A stretch of 38,559 nucleotides of DNA from Bacteroidales bacterium (GCA_012513795.1 JAAZBN010000107.1:1-38559); one strand, 5' to 3'; positions 16,619 to 26,054 are shown, counted from the first letter of the stretch. Notes: generated by a model from the sequence alone, not told the origin. Made by a program: numbers and translations.

Positions 16619-18094
16619 ATGAAAACTAAGATAACAGTATCGCTTCTTCTTGCATCACTTTTATTTGCCACGGGGTGTGAAGATTTCCTGCAGAAGGATC
16701 CACAGGGTGAACTGACACAGGAAGCATTTCCGGAAACGGCAACGGATGCATTGCTTGCCACAAATGCAGTCTATGTCTCAGTGCGTAACTGGGCATATCA
16801 TTCAGGGGGTTATCCTATCATGGACATAATGTCGGATGATGCTCACAAGGGCAGTAATCCTAATGACCAGTTGCCCACAATAGGGCCGTACGAGACGTTT
16901 TCACACACCACCACACAGGACGGTCTTGACCGTTGGTGGAGCGCGCTTTATGAGGGTATCAAGCGAGCCAATGTAGTACTTGAAAAAGTCCCGGGAATAG
17001 ATATGGATGTTGATCTGCGTAACAGGTACCTGGCTGAGGCCAGTTTTCTCAGGGGGCTATATTACTTTGATCTCGTGAGGGCTTTCGGCGGGGTGCCGAA
17101 GATTACCACAACAACACCTGAGACAAAAGTTGCACGTTCAACTGATAATGAGATCTATGAACTGGTAATCTCTGACCTGGAATTTGCAGCACAGCATCTC
17201 CCGGAAAAGAGTTTCTATGGTCCGGAGGATGCCGGGCGCGCCACCAGGGGTGCTGCCAAGGCGCTTCTGGCAAGGGTTTATCTCTTCCTTGGTAATTTTG
17301 AGGAGGTTGAGAGCTATGCGCTTGAGGTTATCATCTCGGATGAGTATGATCTTGAGCCGGTCTTTGCCGATGCCAACGGTGTTTATGGTGAACACGGTGT
17401 GGAGTCGGTCTTCGAGATAGGCGCCATGGAGGTTGAAGGAGCAGGAGGCAACCAGTATGCCAATACCCAGGGGGTGAGAGGGTCACCAAACAGGGGCTGG
17501 GGATTCAACAGGCCCTCACTTGATCTCCGGAACTCATTTGAGCCGGGTGATCCGCGCCTGGATGCCACAATCATAGACCTTGGAGAGACGCTTGACGGCA
17601 TTCTTATCATTGGTGACGGTACCACTCCGGATGAGGTATTGGACAATGGTACCGTGGTTGAGGTTGAGTGCTATAACCAGAAAGTATGGTACCCAGGTGC
17701 CAGCACTATCACCCAGTGGGGGCACAACCGCAGGCTGATACGCTATGCCGATGTACTGCTGATGGCGGCAGAGGCACTGAACGAAAATGACAATCCTGAT
17801 GATGCACTCCTTTATCTCAACGAGGTCCGGGCACGTGCCAGGGAGGGGAACACTTCAATCCTTCCTGACATTACAGTAACTGATAAGAGTGAACTGAGGA
17901 ATATTATCCTTGAGGAGAGACGCCATGAGCTGGCTCTCGAAGGACACAGGTTCTGGGACCTTGTTCGAACCGGCAGGGCATCAACTGTGCTCGGCCCCAT
18001 GGGCTTTGAGACAGGCAAGCACGAGCTTTTCCCGATACCTCAGAACGAAATTGATATATCCCAGGGATCACTACAGCAGAATCCAAACTGGTAA
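16619..18094 (+). CDS. susD: SusD/RagB-type glycan-binding lipoprotein
   Basis: A 491-residue surface lipoprotein. The signal peptide ends in the lipobox LFATGC with Cys20 as lipid anchor, followed by EDFLQKDPQGELT, the usual SusD start. TPR-type helices are visible (ANVVLEKVPGIDMD, LAEASFLRGLYYFDLVRAFGGVPK). The C-terminal RagB/SusD signature is complete (RYADVLLMAAEALNE, LNEVRARA, ILEERRHELALEGHRFWDLVRTGRA). It closes the SusC barrel and binds the glycan. It is somewhat shorter than many SusD proteins (500-600 residues). It is translated almost directly after susC, and the two should form one complex. Binding of beta-1,2-glucan is inferred from the locus, not from residues. Confidence 0.97.
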   Translation: MKTKITVSLLLASLLFATGCEDFLQKDPQGELTQEAFPETATDALLATNAVYVSVRNWAYHSGGYPIMDIMSDDAHKGSNPNDQLPTIGPYETFSHTTTQDGLDRWWSALYEGIKRANVVLEKVPGIDMDVDLRNRYLAEASFLRGLYYFDLVRAFGGVPKITTTTPETKVARSTDNEIYELVISDLEFAAQHLPEKSFYGPEDAGRATRGAAKALLARVYLFLGNFEEVESYALEVIISDEYDLEPVFADANGVYGEHGVESVFEIGAMEVEGAGGNQYANTQGVRGSPNRGWGFNRPSLDLRNSFEPGDPRLDATIIDLGETLDGILIIGDGTTPDEVLDNGTVVEVECYNQKVWYPGASTITQWGHNRRLIRYADVLLMAAEALNENDNPDDALLYLNEVRARAREGNTSILPDITVTDKSELRNIILEERRHELALEGHRFWDLVRTGRASTVLGPMGFETGKHELFPIPQNEIDISQGSLQQNPNW

Positions 18095-18141
18095 ACAATG
18101 ATGATAATACTATTGAATGTCAAATTTTAAATCTTAAGTTT

Positions 18142-19365
18142 ATGAGAACAAAACATCTTTTTACAAATCTTTTTCTTCTTGCTGCAGCATTCTCGCTTAT
18201 GCTCACAAGCTGCAAGAAGGATCCGGATCCACTGGCCCTGGAGTCACTCATGGCCGGTACCATTGATCTGAACGGTGCCACTTCGCCTGCGAATGTACCT
18301 ATCAATCCGACCATCGTTGCAACCTTCAATGTTGATGTTGACCCTGCAACAGCCACAGCATCAACAATAACAATGGTCCAGGATTATGATGATGCTCCCA
18401 TTGCTTTGAACATCACGGCATCAGGCAACACCATCACAATTGCTCCGCAATCCAGCCTGGGCACGGGTGCCCTTTATCAGCTAAGCTTTGGTGCAGGCCT
18501 CAAGTCTGTTGATGCCCTTGCCATTACACCGCTTCAAAGGACATTCACCACCGAGGGTACTTTTGCCCCGGCGGGTGCCATTGCCCATTTTACGTTTGAA
18601 GACAATGCAAATGATATCATCGGACCCTGGGATCCGGCTGCTGGTGGCATAATTGACATTACTTACACTGCTTCAAGAAACACTGCTGCAGGCAAGGCTG
18701 CCACATTCAACGGATCTACCAGCCTTGTTGAAATCCCTAATGGTGATCTACTGATGAATACAAACAGTTTTACTGTATCCTTCTGGATGAAAACCAATTC
18801 AGAGGGCAAGACCAACAATCATTTCGTGATGGGTCTGGCCGGATGGAACGGATTCCAGTATGAGGTCTTCGGCGGTTATGACGGTTCTAAATTCGCAATA
18901 CAGTACGAGTATCCGGGTGGCACGGCATCAGAAGACATGTGGTTCCCTGCACTGGCTGATCTTGGCTGGAAAGGATGGACATATGCCAGGAGTCTGACTG
19001 CTGCTGAAATGATGGCATTGCTCAAGGATGCATGGATTAATATAGTATATACCTTCAATGGCCCGACCAAAGTTGGCACACTCTATTTCAACGGCCAGAA
19101 GATGAAATCATTCGACTTCAATCTTTGGGATGACACGGATAATAAGAGCAAAATTACGGGGCTTAAGTATGCCGGCCTGCCTGCAGGCAACCAGCTTGCA
19201 CTTGGATTCATCCAGAGTAGGACCAGGACAATAACTGATGATTGGGCTGATTATTCAAATCCTGAAAACCAGCACTTCAAGGGCCAGCTGGATGACATCC
19301 GTTTCTGGCATAAGGCAATCACCGAGAACGAGGTTCTCCTGATGTACAATTCGGAGAGGCCGTAA
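18142..19365 (+). CDS. Lipoprotein with Ig-like and LamG domains, probable surface glycan-binding protein
   Basis: A 407-residue lipoprotein. The signal peptide ends in the lipobox LMLTSC (Cys24). Residues about 40-145 form a bacterial Ig-like (Big_5/SbsA-type) domain: NPTIVATFNVDVDPATA, then FGAGLKSVDALAITPLQRTF. Residues about 150-405 are a LamG/concanavalin-like jelly roll (AIAHFTFEDNANDIIGPW, ATFNGSTSLVEIPNG, SFTVSFWMKT, GQLDDIRFWHKAI), the usual carbohydrate-binding fold. No catalytic acids stand out. Its place right after susD is the normal one for a SusE/SusF-like surface glycan-binding protein. The Ig-like part resembles the paired domains at the front of the next gene product. A terminator follows, so its transcript level may exceed that of the enzymes downstream. 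Confidence 0.85.
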   Translation: MRTKHLFTNLFLLAAAFSLMLTSCKKDPDPLALESLMAGTIDLNGATSPANVPINPTIVATFNVDVDPATATASTITMVQDYDDAPIALNITASGNTITIAPQSSLGTGALYQLSFGAGLKSVDALAITPLQRTFTTEGTFAPAGAIAHFTFEDNANDIIGPWDPAAGGIIDITYTASRNTAAGKAATFNGSTSLVEIPNGDLLMNTNSFTVSFWMKTNSEGKTNNHFVMGLAGWNGFQYEVFGGYDGSKFAIQYEYPGGTASEDMWFPALADLGWKGWTYARSLTAAEMMALLKDAWINIVYTFNGPTKVGTLYFNGQKMKSFDFNLWDDTDNKSKITGLKYAGLPAGNQLALGFIQSRTRTITDDWADYSNPENQHFKGQLDDIRFWHKAITENEVLLMYNSERP

Positions 19366-19387
19366 AATTTCAGTTTCAGTTGCTGAG

Positions 19388-19425
19388 AAAGAGGGTCCCG
19401 GCAAGAGCCCGGACCCTCTCTTTTT
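19388..19425 (+). terminator. Intrinsic terminator inside the locus
   Basis: A 9-bp perfect stem (AGAGGGTCC at 19390-19398 with GGACCCTCT at 19411-19419), a 12-base loop and CTTTTT. It lies between the LamG lipoprotein and the first GH144 gene, which starts 17 bases later with no obvious promoter of its own. It is probably a partial terminator that lowers expression of the downstream enzymes. Confidence 0.8.
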
Positions 19426-19441
19426 ACAAGACAATTCTATT

Positions 19442-21406
19442 ATGCGAAACAGGATATCCGGAGCTTGGTTTGTCATCCTTTTGTTGCTTGCTGGTTCATG
19501 TGACAGGAATGATCAGGGGGGTGACCCGGGGTTGGTACAGCTTGTCAGGGCCAGGATAGGAACTGAATACCTTGATCTGAACAGGGTGGTGCCGGATATT
19601 GCTGTGGACAAGAATGCCGTGATTGAGTTCAGCAATGTCCTTGACACCGCTTCCGCCAGGAAAAGCATTCTTCTGAAAAAGGGAGGCATCACTGCAGTAT
19701 CTGCATCAGTATCATTCATGGATGACAACAGGACGGTTGTATTGCAGCCCTCCGGTAACCTGGATCATTTTGCGGAATATACTCTGGAGATTACCACATC
19801 ACTCAGGGGAGCCAACCGTGAGACATTCCCAGGGGTGAGCTATATTTTTAAAACCGTTAACGGGAAGATGGTGATTACCTCAGTAACCGTCAATGGTCAG
19901 AACTTCATGCCTCCGGCTACTCCCATGCAAATAAGCAGGACAGATGTTTATGTTATTGTAGATTTTTCAGAGCCGCTTGATCCGGCCGACTACCAGGGAT
20001 ACTTCTTCTTCCAGGCGCCGGTGCAGTATGTCCTTTCTGAAAGCAACCGAAGGGTGACTGTTACCACAACTGCTGTGCTGGACTATTATAAAAAGTATTC
20101 ATTTACCGTCACAACCGGGCTTAAGGGTGTGAACGGATATACATTTGACGGTTTCAGCAACAGCTTTTATACTGATCTTGATCCTGATCCAAAGTTCCCC
20201 ATCATCAGTGATGATGATCTTCTTGAGATGGTTCAGTGTCAGACGTTTAAGTACTTCTATGACTTTGCCCATCCTTCTGCCGGGCTGGCGCGTGAGCGCA
20301 ACACTTCAGGGGATGTGGTCACAACCGGAGGTTCAGGATTTGGTATCATGGCCCTGGTTGTTGCCATGGAGAGAGGATTTATTACAAGGGCGGAAGGTCT
20401 TGCACACATGGATAAGATGCTTGACTTTCTGGAGACCTGTGACCGTTATCACGGCGTCTGGCCTCACTGGCTCAACGGTTCAACGGGCCGCATCGTGCCA
20501 TTCAGTGAAAAAGATAACGGCGGAGATTTGGTTGAAAGCTCGTTCCTTATCCAGGGGCTGATCACCTTCAGGCAGTATCTTGACCCCGGAATCGCCGCGG
20601 AACAGCAGCTAGTTGAACGCATCAATGCACTCTGGCAGGCGGTTGAGTATGATTTCTTTACTCAGGGTCAGAATGCCCTTTACTGGCATTGGTCGCCCGA
20701 CTACGGATTTCAGATGAACATGGTTTTGCGAGGGTACAATGAGACCCTTATATGCTATGTGCTGGGTGCGGGATCACCCACCCATACAATCAGCCGTGAC
20801 ACCTACAGGTACGGCTACATGAATGACGGGGCCATACTTAACGGCAACAGTTATTACGGCATAACCCTGCCAATGGGATGGGCTTACGGCGGACCGCTCT
20901 TCTTCACCCATTATTCGTTCCTGGGTCTTGACCCGCGAAAACTGGAAGACAGCTACGTCAATTACCTGGAACAGAATATTGCACACTCGCTTATCAACTG
21001 GAAACACTGTGAGACCAACCCCTTCAGTTATGTCGGGTACAGCAATGAATGCTGGGGCCTCACTGCCAGTGACAACCATGAAGGATATAGTGCACACTCA
21101 CCAACCAATGACCTGGGGGTCATTACTCCGACAGCAGCAATATCGTCACTACCTTATACTCCTGAACAGTCACTTGATGCCATCAGGCACTTCTATTACA
21201 TCCTGGGTGACAGACTCTGGGGCGAGTACGGGTTTTATGATGCATTCAATGTTACGGAAGGGTGGTGGGCCACATCCTATCTCGCAATTGACCAGGGCCC
21301 CATTATTTGCATGATTGAGAATTACCGGACAGGATTACTCTGGGACCTCTTCATGTCTGCCCCGGAGGTCAGGGCCGGTCTGGATAAACTGGGATTTACA
21401 TACTGA
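19442..21406 (+). CDS. GH144-family beta-1,2-glucanase lipoprotein with two Ig-like domains
   Basis: A 654-residue lipoprotein (lipobox LLAGSC, Cys20). Residues about 30-135 and 138-232 are two Ig-like domains (IEFSNVLDTASARKSI and VDFSEPLDPADYQGYF mark equivalent strands). From about residue 237 comes an (alpha/alpha)6 catalytic domain of the 'putative glucoamylase'/GH144 type. Visible markers are CQTFKYFYDFAHP, an acidic cluster DNGGDLVESSFL (Asp358, Asp362, Glu365), GYNETL (Glu434), ECWGLTASD, and the closing LAIDQGPIICMIENYRTGL. GH144 contains endo-beta-1,2-glucanases and an exo-acting sophorohydrolase, all inverting. The lipid anchor and Ig spacers suggest that it cuts beta-1,2-glucan at the cell surface before import. 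It lies between an internal terminator and a second GH144 gene 6 bases downstream. Confidence 0.85.
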   Translation: MRNRISGAWFVILLLLAGSCDRNDQGGDPGLVQLVRARIGTEYLDLNRVVPDIAVDKNAVIEFSNVLDTASARKSILLKKGGITAVSASVSFMDDNRTVVLQPSGNLDHFAEYTLEITTSLRGANRETFPGVSYIFKTVNGKMVITSVTVNGQNFMPPATPMQISRTDVYVIVDFSEPLDPADYQGYFFFQAPVQYVLSESNRRVTVTTTAVLDYYKKYSFTVTTGLKGVNGYTFDGFSNSFYTDLDPDPKFPIISDDDLLEMVQCQTFKYFYDFAHPSAGLARERNTSGDVVTTGGSGFGIMALVVAMERGFITRAEGLAHMDKMLDFLETCDRYHGVWPHWLNGSTGRIVPFSEKDNGGDLVESSFLIQGLITFRQYLDPGIAAEQQLVERINALWQAVEYDFFTQGQNALYWHWSPDYGFQMNMVLRGYNETLICYVLGAGSPTHTISRDTYRYGYMNDGAILNGNSYYGITLPMGWAYGGPLFFTHYSFLGLDPRKLEDSYVNYLEQNIAHSLINWKHCETNPFSYVGYSNECWGLTASDNHEGYSAHSPTNDLGVITPTAAISSLPYTPEQSLDAIRHFYYILGDRLWGEYGFYDAFNVTEGWWATSYLAIDQGPIICMIENYRTGLLWDLFMSAPEVRAGLDKLGFTY

Positions 21407-21412
21407 AAGCCT

Positions 21413-22792
21413 ATGAAAAAGATATACTCCATTATTGTTGCGGCAATTGTGCTTGCCTCATGTAACGTTCCTCAGCAGACAGGATTCGGCTGGCAGGGCA
21501 ATGTTAATTATCCGATGACAGCTGAAGATGAGGCAATGCTTGACTCCATTCAAAAAAAGACCTTTTTCTTTTTCATTGAAGAGCATCACCCGGAATGGGG
21601 TATAGTGAAGGACCGCTCCGCAGCCTGGGCGCCGGCAAGCATCGCCTCAACAGGATTCGGCATTCCTTCGTTTGCCGTGGGTGTGGAACGGGGCTGGATA
21701 ACCCGTGAGGAGGCAGCACAAATAACTCTGAATATGATGAATTTCTTCGTGAACTCTCTCCAGAGTGCCGATACGCTTGCTGCCGGGTACAAAGGATTTT
21801 TCTACCACTTTCTCAGGATGGACACCGGCCTCAGGGAATGGCGGTGCGAGCTCTCATCGGTGGATACCGGCCTTCTGATGATGGGAATACTGTTTGCGCG
21901 AAATTATTATGACCGTGATAATAAGACGGAAAAAGAGATCCGTTCGCAGGCATCACAGCTCCTTGGAAATATCGACTGGGATTTCATGCTGATGCCTGAC
22001 ACAGGTGACTACGCGCGGCAGATATCCATGGGATGGCACCCTGAGACAGGACTTCACCACATGGGATGGAGCGGCTACAACGAGGCGCTCTTCCTCTATA
22101 TCCTTGCTGCAGGCACCGGGCTGGAGAATGCAAAAGAGAGCTACAGGTCATGGCTGAGTTCATACAAGTGGCAGACACCCTATGATGGACTGTCGCATGT
22201 GGCTTTTCCTCCTCTTTTCGGACACCAGTTCTCACACTGTTTTATTGATTTCAGGGGACTGGCAGATGAGTACATGCGCGAAAAGGGGATAGACTATTTC
22301 GAAAACTCACGCAGGGCGACATATGTACAGCGGCAATATGCAATCGACAACCCACACGGCTGGACAGGGTATGATTCGCTCTGCTGGGGTATTACGGCAA
22401 GTGACGGGCCGGGAGAAAGTTACAATTTCGGTGACAGGGAGTTCCTGGGTTATGCCGGAAGAGGTACCAGCGGACCCGATTACAACTATTTCGATGACGG
22501 CACCATTGCTCCATACGGTCCACTCTCATCACTGCCCTTTGCGCCTGAGATAGTCATCCCGACAATCAGGTCAATCAATGAGAAGCTGGGAGACAGGATC
22601 TGGGGCAAGTACGGATATTATGATTCATTCAATCTGACAGCAGGATGGGTCAATGACGATTTCATTGGCATTGATCAGGGCCCCATGCTGATAATGATTG
22701 AGAACTTCAGGTCCGGGTTGGTATGGATGTACGTAATGAAAGATCCGGTGATACAGGAAGGCCTTGAAACCCTTGGATTCGGATACCTGTAG
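21413..22792 (+). CDS. Second GH144-family beta-1,2-glucanase lipoprotein
   Basis: A 459-residue lipoprotein (lipobox VLASC, Cys17) consisting of the catalytic (alpha/alpha)6 domain alone, without Ig-like domains. Family markers are IQKKTFFFFIEEHHPEWG, ASIASTGFGIPSFAVGVERGW, SGYNEALFLYIL with the conserved Glu224, SLCWGITASDGP, SSLPFAPE, and IGIDQGPMLIMIENFRSGL. The acidic segment differs from that of its neighbour: CELSSVDTGLL (Glu146, Asp151) in place of GGDLVESSFL, so the two probably divide the work, for instance endo against exo or long against short chains. Which acts how cannot be told from sequence. It follows the first GH144 gene after 6 bases and is surely in the same transcript. 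A periplasmic location is equally possible if the lipoprotein faces inward. Confidence 0.85.
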   Translation: MKKIYSIIVAAIVLASCNVPQQTGFGWQGNVNYPMTAEDEAMLDSIQKKTFFFFIEEHHPEWGIVKDRSAAWAPASIASTGFGIPSFAVGVERGWITREEAAQITLNMMNFFVNSLQSADTLAAGYKGFFYHFLRMDTGLREWRCELSSVDTGLLMMGILFARNYYDRDNKTEKEIRSQASQLLGNIDWDFMLMPDTGDYARQISMGWHPETGLHHMGWSGYNEALFLYILAAGTGLENAKESYRSWLSSYKWQTPYDGLSHVAFPPLFGHQFSHCFIDFRGLADEYMREKGIDYFENSRRATYVQRQYAIDNPHGWTGYDSLCWGITASDGPGESYNFGDREFLGYAGRGTSGPDYNYFDDGTIAPYGPLSSLPFAPEIVIPTIRSINEKLGDRIWGKYGYYDSFNLTAGWVNDDFIGIDQGPMLIMIENFRSGLVWMYVMKDPVIQEGLETLGFGYL

Positions 22793-22840
22793 AATCTTCA
22801 GACCTGAATTGTTTTCAACAACTAACCGACAACCCGGGTC

Positions 22841-25800
22841 ATGAAAAACCGATTCAGAAAAACGGAAGCCTGTCTGTTGCTGCTTGCGGTAGCATCATTA
22901 TCTTCCACAGCACAGCAACAGACGCTTGAGACTTTTGAGCAGCCTTCAGGCTGGACATATAACACTTCAGACGGTGTCAGCCTGAATATGTCCACGGATA
23001 AGGGTGTTGCCGGTAACGCAGTCAGGATTGACTATGACTTTACGGAAGGAACCGGTTACGGCGGCATACAGAAGCTTTTTCCGGTTGACCTTCCGGAAAA
23101 TTATGAGTTCACCTTCTGGCTCAGGGCCGAGTCACCCGCAAACAATTTCGAGATAAAATTCATTGACAGCACAGGGAACAATGTCTGGTGGGTCAATAAC
23201 CGCAACTATGATTTTCCCCGTGAGTGGACAAAGATCCGAATAAAGAAAAGGCATATAAGTTTTGCGTGGGGACCGATGGAAGACCATGAGCTCAGGAGGA
23301 TTGACAGGATTGAGTTCACGGTGGCTTCCTTTGTGGGTGGGAAGGGAACGCTCTGGCTTGACGACCTCAGGTTTGAGCCTCTGCCGCCGGAGACAGACAT
23401 ATGGCCGGAGCCGGCCGTAACAGCCTCATCATCAGCCAGGGGCCACAGACCTTCAATGATTGCCGACGGGTACAGTGAAACCTGCTGGAGGAGCAGGAAG
23501 GGAGGAAAGCAGAGTATCACCTTTGATTTCAAAGGCAGGCGCGAGTTCGGAGGGCTGTATATTGAATGGCTTGAAGGAAGCCATGCTGAAGCTTATGACG
23601 TTCTCTTATCATCAGACGGCAGCAAATGGGAGAAGGCATATTCTGTCAGTCCCAACCGCGGGAACACCAGTATCATACGACTGCCGGAAGCGGAAGCGGG
23701 CTACATGAGAATTGATCTCCTGAAGCCTGCCAATGGCAGAACCTACGCCATCAGGGAGATAAAGATCCCGGATGTAAGGAGCACTATTACTCCCAATGAT
23801 TTTATCATGTATGCAGCAAAGAACTCGCCTGAAGGCAGTTACCCTGATTATTTCGGCGGCCGTGCCTCGTACTGGACGATTACAGGGGTGAGCGGTGACA
23901 CGAAGGAGGCACTGATCAGCGAGGACGGAATGGTGGAGGCGGAGAAGGCACGCTTTTCCCTGGAACCCATGCTCAAAACAGGTAAAACCATTTTGAATCA
24001 CAGCAATGTTCAGCCATTGCAGGGAATGGGTTTCCCGGGATACAACGGAGAATTTGTCTTTCTTCCCTCCGTGGAGTGGCAGCACAGTGGGATCAGGTTT
24101 GTGACCGGGGTCTCCTCCGGCGGTAATCCTAATGACGATTCGCATCTCTGCATCGGTTACCGGTTTGAAAATATAACTGCCGGGCCGTTGGATTTTGAGT
24201 TTTACCTGTTGCTGCGCCCGTTCCAGGTCAATCCTTATTATCAGTTCCTTAATACAGTAGGGGGTGTTGGCAGGATAATGACAATCAGAGAGGTTGACAA
24301 AGGCCTTATTTCTGTTGACGGCAAACCCGTCCGCCTGACTGGGGAGTATGAATCTTTTGGCGCATCGAAGTTTGATGAGGGTAATCCGGTTGAGATGATC
24401 CGGAGAGGGGAGATGCCCTCTTCTGTGAGCGCGACTGACCCGTCTGGATTGGCGGGCGGGATAATCAAGTACAGGATAAGGCTGGAGGCGGGTGAGTCAA
24501 AGGAGCTCTTTGCAGTGATCCCTTATCACGGGATATTGCCTGAATCGGTCACGGAAGCTGTAACCGGAGATTCGGACCGTGAGAAATTTTTCACCTCGGC
24601 TGATTACTGGAACAAAAGGAGCGGTCATATCCGGTTTGATCTTCCGCCATCAGCTGACAGGCTGATTAATACTTGGCGTTCTAACCTGGCATACATACTG
24701 ATCAACAAGGATAATGCAGGCATTCAGCCTGGTTCACGTTCATATGACAGGAGCTGGATCCGCGACGGTTCCCTGACATCTTCAGCCCTGCTCAAGTCGG
24801 GCATTGTCACAGAGGTGAAGGAGTTCATTGAATGGTATGCCGCACACCAGTATGAGAACGGCAAGGTGCCATGTGTGGTAGATTTCAGGGGGCCTGACCC
24901 GGTGCCGGAGAATGACAGCCACGGCCAACTCATATATCTTATCAGGGAGTATTTCAATTTCACCGGAGACACAGCATTCCTGAGAGCAATGAACCCTCAT
25001 GTGATCAAAGCGGTTGATTATGTAGGGTCACTTGTGGCGGAGAGATCAACTGACCACTTCAGGAACGGGAATGACAGCATCAGGGCCTATTACGGGCTTG
25101 TACCCGAATCTATCAGCCATGAGGGCTATTCGGCAAAGCCGATGCACTCATACTGGGATAACTTTTTCATTATGAAGGGTCTGAAGGATGCTGTTGAGAT
25201 ACAGGCTATACTGGGGGAGAATGAGCACCGACAACGGATCACGCAGCTGCGCGATGAGTTCCGAAAGAACCTTTACAACTCCATTGATCTGGCCATGAAG
25301 GTCAGGGGGATAGATTACATTCCCGGCTGCGTTGAGCTCGGAGATTTTGATCCTACATCAACAACCGTTGCTCTGACTCCATGCAATGAGCTGGGTAATC
25401 TCCCCGTGCCCCAGGTTTACAACACATTCGAGCAGTATTATGAATTCTTTTTAAAGAGGCGTGACGGACTCAGGGATTGGGTCAACTATACTCCCTATGA
25501 AAACAGGCTTATAGGGTCATTCATAATGCTTGACCAGCCTGAGAGGGCACATGAACTGATTGAATTTATGTTGAATGATCATCGTCCGCACGACTGGAAC
25601 CATTGGGCAGAGGTTGTATGGAAAGATCCGCGCTATCCGGGTTTCATTGGCGATATGCCGCACACCTGGTGTGGCAGCGACTTCATCAATGCCATCAGGT
25701 CAATGTTCGTGTATGAGAATGAGCATGACAATACCCTGGTTCTTGCCGCAGCCCTGTACCGCGATTGGATTGATTATCCCGGAGGCATGTCGGTCAGCAA

Positions 25801-26032
25801 TATGCCCACATATTACGGAGACATCTCCTATTCTGTCAGGAAGGAGGGGAACGCGTACCGCTTCAGCATCAGCGGGGATCTCCACCTGCCTGAGGGAGGC
25901 ATCAGGATACGTAACTTCAACAGCGGTGCACTGCCGGCAGGGGTGACCGTAAATGGCAGGGAAGTAACAGGGTTCAGTGGGAAAGATATAAGAGTAACAG
26001 AGGTCCCGGCAGAGGTGATAATACATTATTGA
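22841..26032 (+). CDS. Large secreted protein with CBM-like, discoidin and six-hairpin glycosidase-like domains
   Basis: A 1063-residue exported protein not assignable to a named enzyme family by eye. A signal peptide ends near residue 25 (SLSSTAQQQ). Residues about 28-188 form a jelly-roll carbohydrate-binding-like domain (LETFEQPSGWTYN; GTLWLDDLRFEPLP). Residues about 195-312 form an F5/8 type C (discoidin) domain (SSARGHRPSMIADGYSETCW). A beta-sandwich follows to about 600, then an (alpha/alpha)6-type domain from about 605 to 985. Within it, WIRDG (Arg641-Asp642), SHEGYS (Glu761), SYWDNFF (Asp773) and NHWAEVVWKDP (Glu924) are acidic positions in conserved-looking contexts. The C-terminus is another small beta domain. 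The order resembles inverting six-hairpin glycosidases such as those in GH15, GH63 or GH94 relatives. Its place between GH144 and the importer implies action on beta-1,2-glucan or on its substituents. Confidence 0.65.
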   Translation: MKNRFRKTEACLLLLAVASLSSTAQQQTLETFEQPSGWTYNTSDGVSLNMSTDKGVAGNAVRIDYDFTEGTGYGGIQKLFPVDLPENYEFTFWLRAESPANNFEIKFIDSTGNNVWWVNNRNYDFPREWTKIRIKKRHISFAWGPMEDHELRRIDRIEFTVASFVGGKGTLWLDDLRFEPLPPETDIWPEPAVTASSSARGHRPSMIADGYSETCWRSRKGGKQSITFDFKGRREFGGLYIEWLEGSHAEAYDVLLSSDGSKWEKAYSVSPNRGNTSIIRLPEAEAGYMRIDLLKPANGRTYAIREIKIPDVRSTITPNDFIMYAAKNSPEGSYPDYFGGRASYWTITGVSGDTKEALISEDGMVEAEKARFSLEPMLKTGKTILNHSNVQPLQGMGFPGYNGEFVFLPSVEWQHSGIRFVTGVSSGGNPNDDSHLCIGYRFENITAGPLDFEFYLLLRPFQVNPYYQFLNTVGGVGRIMTIREVDKGLISVDGKPVRLTGEYESFGASKFDEGNPVEMIRRGEMPSSVSATDPSGLAGGIIKYRIRLEAGESKELFAVIPYHGILPESVTEAVTGDSDREKFFTSADYWNKRSGHIRFDLPPSADRLINTWRSNLAYILINKDNAGIQPGSRSYDRSWIRDGSLTSSALLKSGIVTEVKEFIEWYAAHQYENGKVPCVVDFRGPDPVPENDSHGQLIYLIREYFNFTGDTAFLRAMNPHVIKAVDYVGSLVAERSTDHFRNGNDSIRAYYGLVPESISHEGYSAKPMHSYWDNFFIMKGLKDAVEIQAILGENEHRQRITQLRDEFRKNLYNSIDLAMKVRGIDYIPGCVELGDFDPTSTTVALTPCNELGNLPVPQVYNTFEQYYEFFLKRRDGLRDWVNYTPYENRLIGSFIMLDQPERAHELIEFMLNDHRPHDWNHWAEVVWKDPRYPGFIGDMPHTWCGSDFINAIRSMFVYENEHDNTLVLAAALYRDWIDYPGGMSVSNMPTYYGDISYSVRKEGNAYRFSISGDLHLPEGGIRIRNFNSGALPAGVTVNGREVTGFSGKDIRVTEVPAEVIIHY

Positions 26033-26054
26033 GAGCTTAAAACAGGTTAATCTG

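Noticed and set aside
22841-26032. Calling the discoidin-containing protein a GH94 or GH15 enzyme
   Set aside because: Only a general six-hairpin resemblance is visible; the GH94 DWND motif is absent, so no family name is justified.
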